Notes: a model not told the origin generated them from the letters alone. A DNA stretch of 64,000 nucleotides from Bostrychus sinensis (GCA_020698575.1 CM036241.1:38299855-38363854); one strand, 5' to 3'. Shown: positions 1 to 12,507, counted from the stretch's first letter. A program made the numbers and translations.

Positions 1-1062
1 AGACAAGTTCGTAAAATATATAGTTTTTGATCTAGTTTGGTTTTGTTTCGACAATGCTGTCATGACAAGTGTCAAAATGTCACATAGTTAAGTGTTCTAA
101 CCCGAGTTGCAGTGTGTTGTCAAGGTGCGTCCCTAATCCAGGTTTGGCCCCTAGACAAGTCCCTAAAATGTAAGTCTGGGGTCTAATTTGATTCTATTCC
201 GACAATCCTCTCTTTCTTGAGTTAAATTCCTATGTTAAGGCCTAGTTTAGTAGAATTTAATGAAAGTTTTGTCCAAAGATACAGTACGTCCCCAGTGTCC
301 CAAGTAATGTAACATGTCACCTCCGTTTACGCACTTGAAAAATGTCAAAAACTGGTCTTGGTTTAGTCCTGGTTTTCTTCTGGTTTAGACCTTGTTTTGT
401 CCTGGTTTAGTCCTGGTTTAGTCCAGAGAGACGTCCCTAGGGGCTTGTTTAAATCCTTCAAACATACCTTTACTTTAATTTGTTAACCATTTACGCACAA
501 GTCGTATGTACCTACGGCGTCACCTTATGCGTGTAGTCCTGGTTTAGTCCAGGTTTGGTCCTGGCTTAGTCTCACATATTTTCTCTTGACATCTCTTTCC
601 TTTTTAAAACTGATTTTCTAGTTATATTTCAGTCTATTTCTGGTTAAGCTCATAGAGACGGCCCTAAAGTGTCAAGTATCAAAGTCTGTTATAACGCTAC
701 TACAACGTATTTTGCCCGTATAGTTCTGATTTAGGTCAAAGTCATATCTAGTTTCTATTTTTATTTCTCTAGAGTTTAATTCCCTACTAATGGCGCTAAA
801 GTTTAATTTAGTCCTGGTTTAGTCCATTGAGACGTCCCAAGGGCTTACCAAATTACTCTAAACTAAAATGTACTTTTGTTGAAACCTTTTACGCACAACC
901 GCTGTAAACTCCAGGCTATAACGTATTTTGACTTAGCATTATCAGAAAACTGGAAGTTCATATGTTTTTTTTTTGTTTTTTTTTGGTCCTGGTTTACTCC
1001 AAATATCACAAAATTAGCCCCACTGGCCGACCGTGTGTGTGTTCCCCCCAGGAGTCTCTCAC
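1..1062 (-). other. Start of EBF intron 1
   Basis: No coding exon is seen. The stretch is intronic with respect to the minus-strand EBF exon at 1063-1196. It carries blocks of the degenerate 11-bp GGTTTAGTCCT repeat (about 346-430, 530-570 and 808-830). Confidence 0.6.
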
Positions 1063-1196
1063 CTCTGCGCCGCGGTGTTGGCGTCCAGGATTCCCGCGCC
1101 CTGCATCCAGCCGCGCACCGGGGTCATGCCCGTGGGCAGCGGCTCCTCCTTCATGGTCAGCGCCCCCCGCGGCAGTCCGTCCTGGATCGAGAACAT
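1063..1196 (-). CDS. First coding exon of an EBF/COE transcription factor, likely ebf4 (partial)
   Basis: EBF/COE proteins are DNA-binding HLH-type transcription factors acting in the nucleus. The exon encodes 44 complete codons starting MFSIQDGLPRG, then MKEEPL, then GWMQGAGILDANTAAQ, which is the conserved EBF N-terminus. It ends at a consensus donor (cagag|gtgag in minus-strand sense), phase 2, exactly where the family has its first coding intron before the DNA-binding domain. The remainder of the gene lies beyond position 1. The QDxLPR and GILDA wording is closer to what I recall of EBF4 than of EBF1-3, but the paralogue is not certain. Exon identity is firm because MQGAG and DANTAAQ are nearly invariant. 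Confidence 0.85.
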
Positions 1197-2560
1197 GTCC
1201 AGCCTCTTCTCCAACCGATATACGACCCAAGAACCAGCAAAAATCCACCAAGAAGAAACGCGAAGATCGGCCTTTCCGGGAGCAAACTCTCGTCTTTTTT
1301 CTTTGTGCTGCTTTAGACCAAGACAAGTCCCTTTATTTCTCGGCTATTTACGCTCATTGTCTTGATTTAAAAACATACTGAAACGATAAAAAAGTGCGTT
1401 TTACCTTTTAAAACTCGACTGCGCCAAACTTAACGTGCGTAAAAGTCACGTTTTTTTGTGATAAAACTATAGATTATGTCCAGTTTAGTTCTAAATAAGG
1501 ATGGAAGAAATTGGATTCCACTTATTTGAAATTACAAAACCAATGTAATGGTTCACAATGGTGTTAAAATCTTTAGGTCCTATTGGTCCAGTTCAAAGTT
1601 AATAAACCTATTGTTTGATTTTATATTTTGTGAAAATCTCCGTAAATTCCTGGGTTCGGTGCTGTTTGGGCGTAAAAGGCTCCAGGGAGCACACGGAGTG
1701 CGTAAAATGTGTAAAATGAGTCCAAAGTCCTGGTAAATTCCCCGAAGCGTGAGCTAAAAGCGGAGGACCACCTGGATTAGAAGAGGTCCCAAAGTCCCGA
1801 GTCCTGGTCTAGGTCTAGAGCGCAGTCCGGATCCCAGCGGGCTTGTTCCTGGCTTGTGTTTTTAAGATCCCAGTCGCGTTCTGAGACAGCTTCAAACGCA
1901 GAAAGAATCGGAGAACGGAGGGGAGCAGCACGGGGAAAGGATCAGCGGGGTGAGCGACGGAGTGTGGCCGCCTCCGGAGCGCCTCAGAGCGAATACAAGG
2001 CGCGCGTAGAGCCGGGGATCACAGGAGCTTTGGAGCTTCGCAGCGGCGCCGAGAAATGAAAAGTGGGATAAAAAACAGGCTTCAAAAAGGAGTAAAATGG
2101 AGAGATTAGACAGAGGAGGGAGGGCCGGGCCGTGGCAGGGGCTGCTCGGGCGCGCTCCCGGGGGAAAGGCGGATTGGGCAGCGCGGAGCTCATCCCCTCC
2201 CTCCCCGGATCTTTATGGCTCCAGCGTCCCGGCGGAGAGCCTCTTCTCCCGGCCACAGGGTGAGGGGAATCCCGGGGGACCCTCGTGGAGCAGAGAGGGC
2301 GGGGAGAAGACCAAATAAGGACAGAACATACGTCATTTGAACCCTCCCCTCCGCGCTGATTGGACGGTTCGCGCGAACCACGTCAGAGGCAACGCCAAAT
2401 ATGGTTTTCCCGCGTGTTTTGGTGAGAATGAGGCGTGAAGGATGGCACCACGAGGTAAACACGGAGGAAGCGCAGCGCCAAAGAGCCACGCGCTTCAGGA
2501 AAACGTCAACAGAGCGGAGAAACGCGGAGGAAAGGAGTTTTTAGAGGAGTATGGAAGCTC
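1197..2560 (-). promoter_or_regulatory. 5' UTR and CpG-rich upstream region of the EBF gene
   Basis: From about 1850 to 2530 the sequence is much richer in G+C and CpG than its surroundings, as expected for the CpG-island promoter of a developmental transcription factor. An inverted CCAAT (gctgattgg) lies near 2357. No TATA box or transcription start can be fixed. Short ORFs in this stretch have no recognisable product. Confidence 0.5.
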
Positions 2561-2792
2561 AAATGGGACAAAATGAGACATTACCTTCAATTATGGTGAA
2601 GCTATTCTTTTGTTGGAAATGTTACAGCAGAGACTCTCAAAATGTTCACTCCAGTACCAGCTCAGGAAATATGGGCTTTACAGGTACCAGCTTTAGCCTA
2701 AACCAGGACTAAACCAAGACTAAACATGGTCTAAACAGAACTGAACCAGGACTAAACCCGGTCTCAATCAGCAGTACACCAGGAAAAAACTT

Positions 2793-4772
2793 ACTCAGTA
2801 CCCATATATTCACTATCCCTCCTCTGTACCCATATATTTAATATCCTGCTCTGTACCCATATATTCACTATCCCTCCTCTGTACCCATATATTCACTATC
2901 CCACCTCTGTACCCATATATTTAATATCCTGCTCTGTACCCATATATTCAATATCCTTCATCTGTACCCATACATTCACTATCCCTCCTTTGTGCCCATA
3001 TATTCAATATCCTTCCTCTGTACCCATATATTCACTGTCCTTCATCTGTACCCATATATTTACTATCCTCCCTCTGTACCCATACATTCACTATCCCTCC
3101 TCTGTACCCATATATTTACTATCCTCCCTCTGTACCCATACATTCACTATCCCTCCTCTGTACCCATACATTCACTATCCCTCCTCTGTACCCATATATT
3201 TACTGTCCTCCCTCTTTACCCATATATTCACTATCCCTCCTCTGTACCCATATATTCACTGTACCTCCTCTGTACCCATATATTCACTATCCCTCCTCTG
3301 TACCCATACATTCACTATCCCTCCTCTGTACCCATATATTTACTGTCCTCCCTCTTTACCCATATATTCACTATCCCTCCTCTGTTCCCATATATTTAAT
3401 ATCCTTCCTCTGTACCCATACATTCACTATCCCTCCTCTGTTCCCATATATTCACTATCCTTCCTCTGTACCCATACATTCACTATCCCTCCTCTGTACC
3501 CATATATTCACTGTACCTCCTCTGTACCCATATATTCACTATCCCTCCTCTGTACCCATATATTCACTGTACCTCCTCTGTACCCATATATTCACTATCC
3601 CTCCTCTGTACCCATATATTCACTATCCTTCCTCTGTACCCATACATTCACTATCCCTCCTCTGTACCCATATATTCACTGTACCTCCTCTGTACCCATA
3701 CATTCACTATCCCTCCTCTGTACCCATATATTTACTGTCCTCCCTCTTTACCCATATATTCACTATCCCTCCTCTGTTCCCATATATTTAATATCCTTCC
3801 TCTGTACCCATACATTCACTATCCCTCCTCTGTACCCATATATTCACTGTACCTCCTCTGTACCCATATATTCACTATCCCTCCTCTGTACCCATACATT
3901 CACTATCCCTCCTCTGTACCCATATATTTACTGTCCTCCCTCTGTACCCATACATTCACTATCCCTCCTCTGTTCCCATATATTCACTATCCTTCCTCTG
4001 TACCCATACATTCACTATCCCTCCTCTGTACCCATATATTCACTATCCCTCCTCTGTTCCCATATATTTAATATCCTTCCTCTGTACCCATACATTCACT
4101 ATCCCTCCTCTGTTCCCATATATTCACTATCCTTCCTCTGTACCCATACATTCACTATCCCTCCTCTGTACCCATATATTCACTGTACCTCCTCTGTACC
4201 CATATATTCACTATCCCTCCTCTGTACCCATATATTTACTGTCCTCCCTCTTTACCCATATATTCACTATCCCTCCTCTGTTCCCATATATTTAATATCC
4301 TTCCTCTGTACCCATACATTCACTATCCCTCCTCTGTACCCATATATTCACTGTACCTCCTCTGTACCCATATATTCACTATCCTTCCTCTGTACCCATA
4401 CATTCACTATCCCTCCTCTGTACCCATATATTCACTGTACCTCCTCTGTACCCATACATTCACTATCCCTCCTCTGTACCCATATATTTACTGTCCTCCC
4501 TCTTTACCCATATATTCACTATCCCTCCTCTGTTCCCATATATTTAATATCCTTCCTCTGTACCCATACATTCACTATCCCTCCTCTGTACCCATACATT
4601 CACTGTACCTCCTCTGTACCCATATATTCACTATCCCTCCTCTGTACCCATATATTTACTGTCCTCCCTCTGTACCCATACATTCACTATCCCTCCTCTG
4701 TTCCCATATATTCACTATCCTTCCTCTGTACCCATACATTCACTATCCCTCCTCTGTACCCATATATTCACA
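2793..4772. repeat. 28-bp minisatellite, about 70 units
   Basis: The unit reads approximately tgtacccatatattcact followed by atccctcctc, giving a 28-bp period (for example from 3243 to 3271). Variants (tac/tat, ttcact/tttact/tttaat, tgtaccc/tgttccc/tttaccc) recur in the same order several times, which indicates a higher-order repeat produced by block duplication. Because 28 is not a multiple of 3 and the unit contains no stop, long stretches are open in more than one forward frame. The resulting ORF of about 600 codons (2990-4786) is a by-product and not a gene. Confidence 0.97.
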
Positions 4773-4789
4773 TCGCCACCTTGTGACAG

Positions 4790-6060
4790 GAAAGGGAGTT
4801 GACAGTTTTGTAAATTTTTTTGGAAACATTTTAAATCTTCACTTCTTATTCTCTTCACATGTCTCTAAACCCCACAAAACACCAGGGCATTATGGGACAG
4901 ACTTTATCCACGTTTCGGGTGAATTTAAAACGTGAAAATCTTGCTGTTGTGGTTAATTAGAGGAACTGAAACGATATGTAGATGCCTTTCCAATTAGCGC
5001 GCGTGCTTTCTCTTCCAGGAGGCGCCATATGTCGAGAGAGGAGAGCCCAAAACCAGAGCCAAAACCAGGTTCAAATCATTTAGGCGTCAAGTCGGAGAGA
5101 AGACGCCATGACAGGGAGATTATTCCGGGAAGAGCGCTTAATCCGGGCCGGATCCTGGAGGAAATCCTGGAGGAATCCTGTAGATGAGAGGTGAATGGGA
5201 ATGAAGCAGGAGCAGTGGGAGAAATTATCGGAAGACAGAAAAAATACAATAGATGCAAGTTTAGTGCACATAATGTGGAATTAGAAATATGTATGACTGA
5301 AACATTAGACAAAACTGTTTAACATATTTGATCATCATTCATAATATCTTTATTCCAGTTATGGACCAGTATCAGAGTCAGTGTGATGACTAAACAAGTT
5401 GTTATAAGGCGAATAAATGCCCCTGCAGTGCCCCCTGGCGTATCTTGGTGAAAAAACAGCCTTGTAAGAATGGGAGAACCAACCCAGTGTCCCGGAAGTC
5501 TCGGGTCTGGTCCTGGTTCAGCCATAACAAGAAGCCAGAGGTGGTCAGAATGCAGAGAAAACCTTTGTATGGATACGACGAGGAGAAAAAAAGAGACAAG
5601 CCGAGCCAGGGGTCACACAGGGGTCATACAGGGGTCACACAGGGTCAACTGTACTCCTGAGTTTTTACCATAGTGCATAAGACTGAGCAGTTAATGGTTT
5701 TCCTGGTCCTGGTCTAACTCTGAATGTTTTTGGGGAGTGCACCTATTGTTATAAGATGTACAATTATTTCTATCTGAAGTATAAGTAACTACATTACCAG
5801 AGTACACTGATAACACGCATCTCTATAAGTGCCTCTTCTTTAGCCCTGGGTCTGTCTGTTTTCAGACTCAGAGCAGCTGAAATTCCACTAATTAACACGG
5901 ACGGAGCCAAGACGATTAAATATTTATCTTCACTACCCCCTTCTCCTAACCCTTTCCTAGCTCCTTCTCTGCATCCTTTCCTAGCCTCTTCTCCTAACTC
6001 TTTTCCTTGCCCCTTTCCAAACACCAGTAAGAAAAATACACAACACATCACTTCATTAAA
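4790..6060. other. Intergenic stretch with a dispersed repeat
   Basis: No gene is recognised. About 5432-5530 is the reverse complement, with mismatches, of about 29860-29930 (shared core attcttacaaggctgtt), so both belong to one dispersed repeat family. A pentad of ggggtcacac-like direct repeats lies near 5607-5645. Confidence 0.45.
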
Positions 6061-6061
6061 T

Positions 6062-6300
6062 ATGTTGCAGAATTAGGTCACACTTCTGTACTGAGGAGTA
6101 GGAGTACCAGTAGAAGTAGAAGTAGGAGTAGTAGAGGTAGTAGTAGGAATAGAAGTAGTTGTAGTAGTAATAGTAAAATTAATAGTAGCAGTAGAGGCAT
6201 TAGTGTTTTAGTAGTAGTGGTAGCAATAGGAGTAATAGAGGTGGTAGTGGCATTTGTGGTATATAATAGGTGTAGAAGTAGCTGTAATAAAAATATAAAA

Positions 6301-6362
<62 letters not shown>
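6062..6362. repeat. Imperfect TAG/GTA triplet tract followed by (TAA)n
   Basis: Imperfect agtagtag triplets run from about 6095 to 6290, then a nearly pure ataataata microsatellite at 6303-6362. The minus-strand poly-isoleucine ORF over this stretch is the microsatellite translated. Confidence 0.9.
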
Positions 6363-6364
<2 letters not shown>

Positions 6365-6835
6365 CTTTATTTCTATAGCACTTTTCTGAAAAAGTTTCAA
6401 AGTGCTTTCCAGTTCAAAAAGCAAACACATATTAAAAAAAAGGTAATAAAATACTGACTCAAATTAAAATCAGGCAATATCAAATGCTTTTCTAAAAAGA
6501 AATGTTTTTAAATGTTTCTTAAAAGTTTAGAGACACTTGATCTGCCTGAGGGCATGGGGCAGGGAGTTCCAAAGGGAGGGAGCCTGTATGAAAAATGCCG
6601 GGTGCCCTTTAGTGGCCCGCTGGGTTCTGGGGACGACCAGTCAGGCTCGCGCCCCAGAGCGGAGTGACCTGGAGGGGACATACAGGGTGAGGAGGTCAGA
6701 TAAATAGTGTGGTGCCAGACCGTTAAGAGCTTTAAAAGTCAACAGTATTTTATTTTTAATATTTTAAAATTAATCCAAAACTTCACAAGAAGCCAGTGGA
6801 GGGACACGAGGAAACCTGTACCACATGCTTTTTTG
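6363..6835 (-). mobile_element. 3' end of a LINE (L2-like), truncated and degenerate
   Basis: Reading the minus strand from 6835 gives SLHWLLVKFW, an interrupted stretch, then a remnant resembling the C-terminal end of fish L2-type reverse transcriptases (LHWLPVKFRI in family members), followed by the usual tail that ends in a tagcactttt-type motif next to the (TAA)n tract. Frame breaks show it is dead. 5' truncation is typical of LINE insertions. Confidence 0.65.
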
Positions 6836-7119
6836 ACTCTTAACAGTTCTCACAGCGTTTGAGTCTTCTTCAGCATCACTTTCAATATTAAACCCATTTT
6901 TGGAATACGAGGAGCGCCCTCTGGTGGAGACTGTGGGGACTGTCTGAGTATGAAGAGGAGTGAGAGGGCGGCCTCTGGTGGACATTACACTGTACTACAC
7001 AGATACGTTTCCTACTGAAGTGCGGAGATCTCTTTAGATTTATTGAAGAACGTCCGTTCTCAGTACATTTGACATCTTTTCAACCCATCTTCAGCAATTT
7101 TTAAATAAAATATTTTGCT

Positions 7120-7461
7120 CATGTTTAGCGGTAGCAGCAGCAGCACTCCTCACTTAATAGTAGAAATATTATTATTGTTGGTAGTAGTAATGGTAGCATT
7201 AGTAGTAGTAGAAGTTGTAGTGGTTACAAGTGGAAGAACTTACACTTCATTGTTGTAATTGCTTATTATTACCATTATAACTTATTACACATAAATAAAT
7301 AAATATCACTTAAATATTATGAATACTTGTTTTTATTACCATGTGATTGATTTAATTATTATGTTATTATCATCAGCAATTTTAGCAAATATTGCTATTA
7401 TTATAAAAAAAAGAGAGAGAGCGAGAAGCCTGCTAGCAGTTGTGATCAAGAACAAAACATG

Positions 7462-7492
<31 letters not shown>

Positions 7493-7520
7493 TAATAATA
7501 ATAACAATAATAATAATTAA
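7120..7520. repeat. Triplet microsatellites
   Basis: Imperfect TAG/CAG triplets at 7125-7220 and an aataataac tract at 7459-7517, separated by AT-rich DNA. Confidence 0.8.
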
Positions 7521-7984
7521 TACATTATGGATATGGTGCACAAGGGTTTATTATCCTATTGATATGAAATAATATATTTTAAATTACATGATTATATTAT
7601 CATATGCAGGGCTCGACTTTAAATTTTGTACTCACTGGCCACTGTGGCTAGGCTTTGTCAAAAGTCACTACCCAATTAGTGTTTTACCAGCCATAATTTA
7701 ATTTGTTAAGTTTTTAGAGTGGAAATCAATAAATGTGGAAATTAATAAATGTAGAAATAAATACAGAGGAATAATTGTATTCCTTTATTTATTTATTTTA
7801 ACCAAAATTTACATCTTCATCGAAAAAATGTATATATTTTTTTATTTCAGCATTTCTTGTCCTGTAAATAATTATTTGTCAATGAGAGCATTTCTCTATT
7901 CATTTATTGATTGAGTGATTTGGCAGTTTTGGTCATCCATAGTGAATGGCATATACTCAAAGTAACATAAATTCAGTCCTACCC

Positions 7985-10010
7985 TGAACTGTTGAATGTT
8001 TTCAATCAAATTCTGTGTAGAACAAGGGAAAGGTATTTTTCTGAAATTATTACAAACTGCAGTAACAACTCACATGTCCTGTTTGCTACAGTGAACAGGT
8101 TAACAAACCCCCCAGCTCCATTGCATTCAGAACTCATTTCCACATCTAAGTGCAATGAGTTTGCAAGATTTTTTAATGACAAGGTTCAGAGTATTAAACA
8201 TGCTATAAACTCCACAACACAGATAACAACTCTGCCGCCATCCAGACACTCAGAGCTGACACATTTCACCCCTGTCACTGACAAAACAGTCCAGGAGATC
8301 ATCTCCAGTCTGAGTTCATCCACATGCTGCCTTGATGTGTTACCCACTAGATTTCTAAAATCTGTGCTGAGCAGTTTGTTACCTCAACTTTCTCATTTAG
8401 TTAACATCTCACTGCAATCTGGGACATTTCCAAGGGCCTTGAAAACTGCGGTCATCAAGCCTCTCCTAAAGAAGAGCAGTCTTGATGCCACAGTACTGAA
8501 CAACTATCAGCCCATATCAAACCTGCCGTTTTTAGGAAAAGTCCTTGAGAAAGTTGTATACCAACAACTTACTGACTTTCTTCTGTGGAACAACTGCTTT
8601 GATGATTTTCAGTCAGGTTTTAGGCCCCATCACAGCACTGAGACTGCTCTTATCAAGGTGACTAATGACATCCGCCTGAACACCGACACAGGCAAAGTCT
8701 CTGTCTTAGTTCTGCTGGATCTGAGGCTGCTTTTGATACAGTTGACCATGTGATCCTGTTACAAAGATTAGAGGACTGGGTAGGTATTTCTGGTACTGCC
8801 CTAAAATGGTGTAAGTCCTATCTTGAAGACAGGAAGTACTTTGTTGAAATCGGTAACTGTGTTTCAGACCAAATGGCCCTGACCTGTGGAGTGCCCCAGG
8901 GGTCCATCCTGGGACCTCTTTTGTTCAATCTTTACATGCTCCCTTTAGGCCAATTAATAAGCAGCAATAACTACACACAATAACTACCACAACTATGCAG
9001 ATGACACTCAGATTTACATCTCACTGACAGCAGGTGAATATGGACGTGTGGATTCACTCTGTCACTGCATCCAACAGATCAATGAGTGGATGAGAAACAA
9101 CTTTCTCCAGCTAAATACAGACAAGACTGAAATAATCATCTTTGGCCCCCAGAAACAAAGACAAGGTGTCTGTAGTCACCTCGAGTCTCTTTCACTAAAA
9201 CCTACAAGTCAGGTTAGAAATCTCGGGGTAATCATGGACTCTGACTTGAACTTCAGCAGTCACATTAAATCTATAACATCATCAGCATTTTACCATCTCA
9301 AAAACATTGCCAGAATCAAAGGTACACTGTCTAAACCAGACCTAGAGAGACTTATTCATGCGTTCATCTCCAGCAGGTTAGACTACTGTAACGGTCTGCT
9401 CACTGGACTCACTAAACCAGCTGTGAGACAGCTGCAGGACGTCCAGAACGCTGCTGCTCGGGTCCTGACTAAAACCAGGAAGTATGACCATATTAGTCCT
9501 GTCCTCAGGTCTCTGCATTGGCTTCCTGTTGCTCAGAGAATAGACTTTAAAACAGCTCTGCTTGTGTACAAGTCTCTCCATGGCTTAGCATCAAAGTACA
9601 TCTCTGACCTGTTGGTCCCATATGAACCGTCCCGGACTCTGAGAACCTCAGGGACAGGTCTCTGCTGGTGCCCAGAGTCAGGACTGAACTCGGTGAAGCA
9701 GCGTTTCAGTTTTATGCAGCTAAACTCTGGAACAGTCTCCCTGACGATGTTAGACAGACCTCTACTCTGACAATGTTCAGGTCCAGACTTAAAACTGTTC
9801 TTTTTAGCTGTGCATATGTCAACTGAAAGTGTTTTATCTGCACTCTTCTCTTTTAATTTATTTTTAAATTGATTCATAATTATACTCTTTAAATTTGATT
9901 TTATTGTTTTAATTGTAATTTCTTGTCTTTGTACTTTTAAACTTGTCTTTTTTTCTGTAAAGCACTTTGAATTACTCTGTGTATGAATTGTGCTATACAA
10001 ATTGCCTTGT
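7985..10010 (+). mobile_element. L2-type LINE, 5'-truncated, reverse transcriptase frameshifted
   Basis: Three plus-strand ORF pieces form one reverse transcriptase. Piece 1 (7992-8753) has the run-up domain, with ISNLPFLGKVLEK and DFQSGFRPHHSTETAL. Piece 2 (from about 8730) has AAFDTVD, then LTCGVPQGSILGPLLFNLYM. Piece 3 (from about 9000) has the catalytic YADDTQ box and LHWLPVAQRIDFK. Frames change at the LDL/AAFDTVD junction near 8720 and again near 8980. The 3' end has an L2-type tail (agcactttgaatt, then tgctatacaaatt) near 9960-10005. The endonuclease domain is missing. RT motifs are well preserved, so the insertion is fairly young, but it cannot encode a full protein. Confidence 0.9.
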
Positions 10011-10640
10011 CTACTCTCTAAAGTTAAGATGTTGGTATGCATTCAATTCAAGTGCTGATCATATTAATGAGTGATAGCAAGAATATGAGATACACCAAAA
10101 TACTATCTGAACTTCAGTAGTTAACTTATTGCTGGGTTTCAGATGACATCACAACATTCTATAGGCCTGTAGTATTTAATAGAGATTAAGATGCTGACTT
10201 TTTGGTGTGGTTGGATACATACAGTGAGTTTATGGAGCTTGTGACTGATATAAATGATGAGGTAAGATTGGTAAATTTTCTTTTTGGATATTTCTTATGA
10301 AAATAGCTTATAACTGAGAGAGTGACATCATCACATTCTAGAATCTGAAAACAACCAATTCAAGATTATAATCTATTGTTTCATGTTTTTGATTACTGTA
10401 TTTATGAGTTTGACAATTGATTGTATAATTAATTTGATTATTTCAAAAACCCACATCTCTCCACACAGGACGCACGCGTAGGCCCAGAAAGAAATAATAA
10501 CTTTTAGTCGAGTCTTTACCATTGTAAAGCTGTACCATTGTGAGATAGAGACAACATTAAATAAAGACACATGTACCATAGCTTTAGAACATTTTAATTC
10601 CAGATATTAGTTTGGTGTGAGAATACAGTACTAGTCTTCA
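10011..10640. other. AT-rich spacer with a dispersed repeat
   Basis: No gene is seen. About 10270-10360 (ggatatttcttatgaaaa, then cacattctagaatctgaaaa) is the reverse complement of about 52535-52650. A related copy lies at 44185-44270, so it is a dispersed repeat. Confidence 0.5.
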
Positions 10641-10649
10641 CAGATTCCC

Positions 10650-10952
10650 TCAGTGTGAGCTGTTTTGAGCCCTACGGATTGAAGCCTCCCGATAGTTTGC
10701 CAGTAAGATGTCCTTTGCACTCCCGGTCTTCGTCTGGTCCTCCACAGTCCCGGCCTTCTTTTTGTCCTCCACCATTTTCTTCATTGCCTCTGCAAACTGT
10801 TGGTTCCTGTCAGAGCTGGTTTTGGTTTGGGTCTGGTTGGCCTCGTTCAGTAAATTCTGAAATTCTCCTGAAAGTATCTCTGCATTGTCTTCAACAAATA
10901 CACAGACAAACAGCAGAGAGGCCAGGAGTACACGGAAGTACTGCATCTTCAT
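10650..10952 (-). CDS. Small secreted protein of unknown function, 100 aa
   Basis: The frame opens with a clear signal peptide (MKMQYFRVLLASLLFVCVFV), followed by about 76 hydrophilic residues rich in Gln, Thr, Lys and Glu, ending RRAQNSSH. The mature part has no cysteine and a likely amphipathic stretch (FAEAMKKMVEDKKK). A minus-strand acceptor after a pyrimidine-rich run (about 10966) sits just before the ATG. A matching donor, caagttctg|gtgaga, ends a possible 5' noncoding exon at 11620. A secreted peptide or peptide precursor fits. I do not recognise the family. An open frame of this length with signal peptide and plausible splice sites makes a real gene more likely than not. Confidence 0.55.
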   Translation of the reverse strand: MKMQYFRVLLASLLFVCVFVEDNAEILSGEFQNLLNEANQTQTKTSSDRNQQFAEAMKKMVEDKKKAGTVEDQTKTGSAKDILLANYREASIRRAQNSSH

Positions 10953-11029
10953 GTACACAGGAGTACTTCAAATAAAGAGAAAAGGTGAGAATTTTTTATC
11001 AGTATTATTTTGTGAAGGTTACATTTCTA

Positions 11030-11535
11030 GAAGTAGAAGGAGTTATAGTAATCATAGTAGTAGAAGTTGTAGTTGTAGTAGTGATAATTTTATTATAACT
11101 TTTTTTATTAGTATTTTATTAGAGAATAGTGGTAGTATTGATAGTAGTAGTAATAGTACAGCCATAAAACTTAGCATTCCCTGGTATAAACTGTTCAATA
11201 TAGTATTAGTAGTAGCAGCAGGAGTAGTAGTTGTATAAGGAATTGTAGTAGAAGTGGTAGTAGTTTGCAGTAGCGGTAGCAGTTGTAGTAGTAACAGTAG
11301 TAGAAGCAGTAGTTTGTAGCAGCAGCAAGAGTAGTAGTCAGCCAGTAGTAGTGGTAAAAATAGTATTAGTAGTGGTGATAGTCATTGCAGTATTTGTATT
11401 TGCAATAGTAAATTTTAACAGTTGTAGCAGCAGTCGTAGTAGTAGCGGTATTAGTACTAGTAATAGTGGCTGTAGTAGCATTATTGGTAGTAGGAATAGT
11501 AGTAGCAGTAGTAGTAGTAGTAGTAGCAGTTCTTT
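11030..11535. repeat. Imperfect TAG/GTA triplet repeat
   Basis: About 500 bp dominated by agtagtag, agcagtag and similar triplets, purest at 11497-11527. Ser/Val-rich ORFs over it are translation of the repeat. Confidence 0.9.
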
Positions 11536-11619
11536 CTAATTAGTAATATTTTGCAGTAACAGTACTTTTCCTTGAGTGCTCAAACTTTTATAGAAATTCT
11601 TAGATGTGAAAAGTCTCAC

Positions 11620-11700
11620 CAGAACTTGGATCTTGTTGTGTGAAGAATGAATGAAAGAGGATGAAGGAACAGCTGAGGTCTTCAGAGAGTCCCAGGTCCA
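11620..11700 (-). other. Possible noncoding first exon of the 10.65-kb secreted-peptide gene
   Basis: A consensus donor (ctg|gtgagac on the minus strand) ends at 11620. The exon's upstream limit is a guess, and no TATA box is clear. The intron it would define (10966-11619) is mostly TAG-triplet DNA. Confidence 0.35.
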
Positions 11701-11704
11701 GAGT

Positions 11705-12480
11705 GGAGTCCAAGTCTAAGTCCTGAGTCTGGAGTAAAGTCCAAGTCCAGGTCTGGTCCCAGTTTTTGAGCCAGGTCTACAATGACCTGGTTGTCAGTAT
11801 TTTATTGGTGGAAAAAGCTTTTCCAGTTTATTGTGTCCATGTGTTGCAGTGCATGGGTGATTTTTTTTACCCCCTTCTGTTTTTTCTGTCCCTGCCTCTG
11901 CTCCTGTTCTCTCCATCTCTCCCTCTGCTTTAACTTCAGGGAGGATAAAATAGGATGACACATTCTGCAAATTTGGGCTATATCCTGTATCTTCACCTTC
12001 TTTGCTTTCTGTAACTTGTGAATGAACTCATTTGAGCCTCGACCCAGGTTTTACCTTAGAAATCCTGAAAAGTTGAACAGTTTTTCTAAAATTAGAGTCA
12101 ATATTGTTTTATATTCCCTACTTAGACACAAAACACATTTAAAAATGCCCCAGAATGCAGGAAATGTGGTCTGCTGTTTTAAAACAGCAGTCACACCTCC
12201 TGCATCCCCCTTCACAAAACAACAACCCCCCTGTTTTTTTGACACATCGCACCCTGGGTACAGAGGAGGGACAGTGAATACATGGGCAGTTTGTCTCAAA
12301 TGCAATAAAAAGCCTATTCATGTCTATATTTACATGTGTTAACCTATGCTAACACTAAAGGTGGTTGTGATAACATACTGTCCAGTTTTATAACTTTATT
12401 GTTCATTTACATTCTCTTTTGACTCCAACTGTACACTCTGAACAAACCATGTATTCAGCCTTTTTTAAAATTTTGCATAT
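11705..12480. other. Spacer without a recognised gene
   Basis: Open frames at 12022-12342 on both strands are short, overlap each other and show no domain. Nothing else is recognised. Confidence 0.4.
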
Positions 12481-12507
12481 ACTGCTTAGACATACAACAG
12501 GAGTCGC

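Noticed and set aside
1006..1326. ORFs on both strands overlapping the EBF exon
   Set aside because: Other frames of the EBF coding exon and its GC-rich flank; none shows a family motif.
2793..4772. Possible CRISPR array because of the 28-bp repeat
   Set aside because: Repeats are directly adjacent with no unique spacers, and the DNA is vertebrate.
2990..4786. 598-codon ORF with YPYIHYPSSVP-type repeats
   Set aside because: It is the 28-bp minisatellite read through; more than one frame is open, it begins at a non-ATG codon and there is no splice or promoter context.
6200..6430. Minus-strand poly-isoleucine ORF
   Set aside because: Translation of the (TAA)n microsatellite.
12022..12342. 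106-codon plus-strand ORF and its minus-strand partner
   Set aside because: Overlapping open frames on both strands without signal peptide, domain or splice context.
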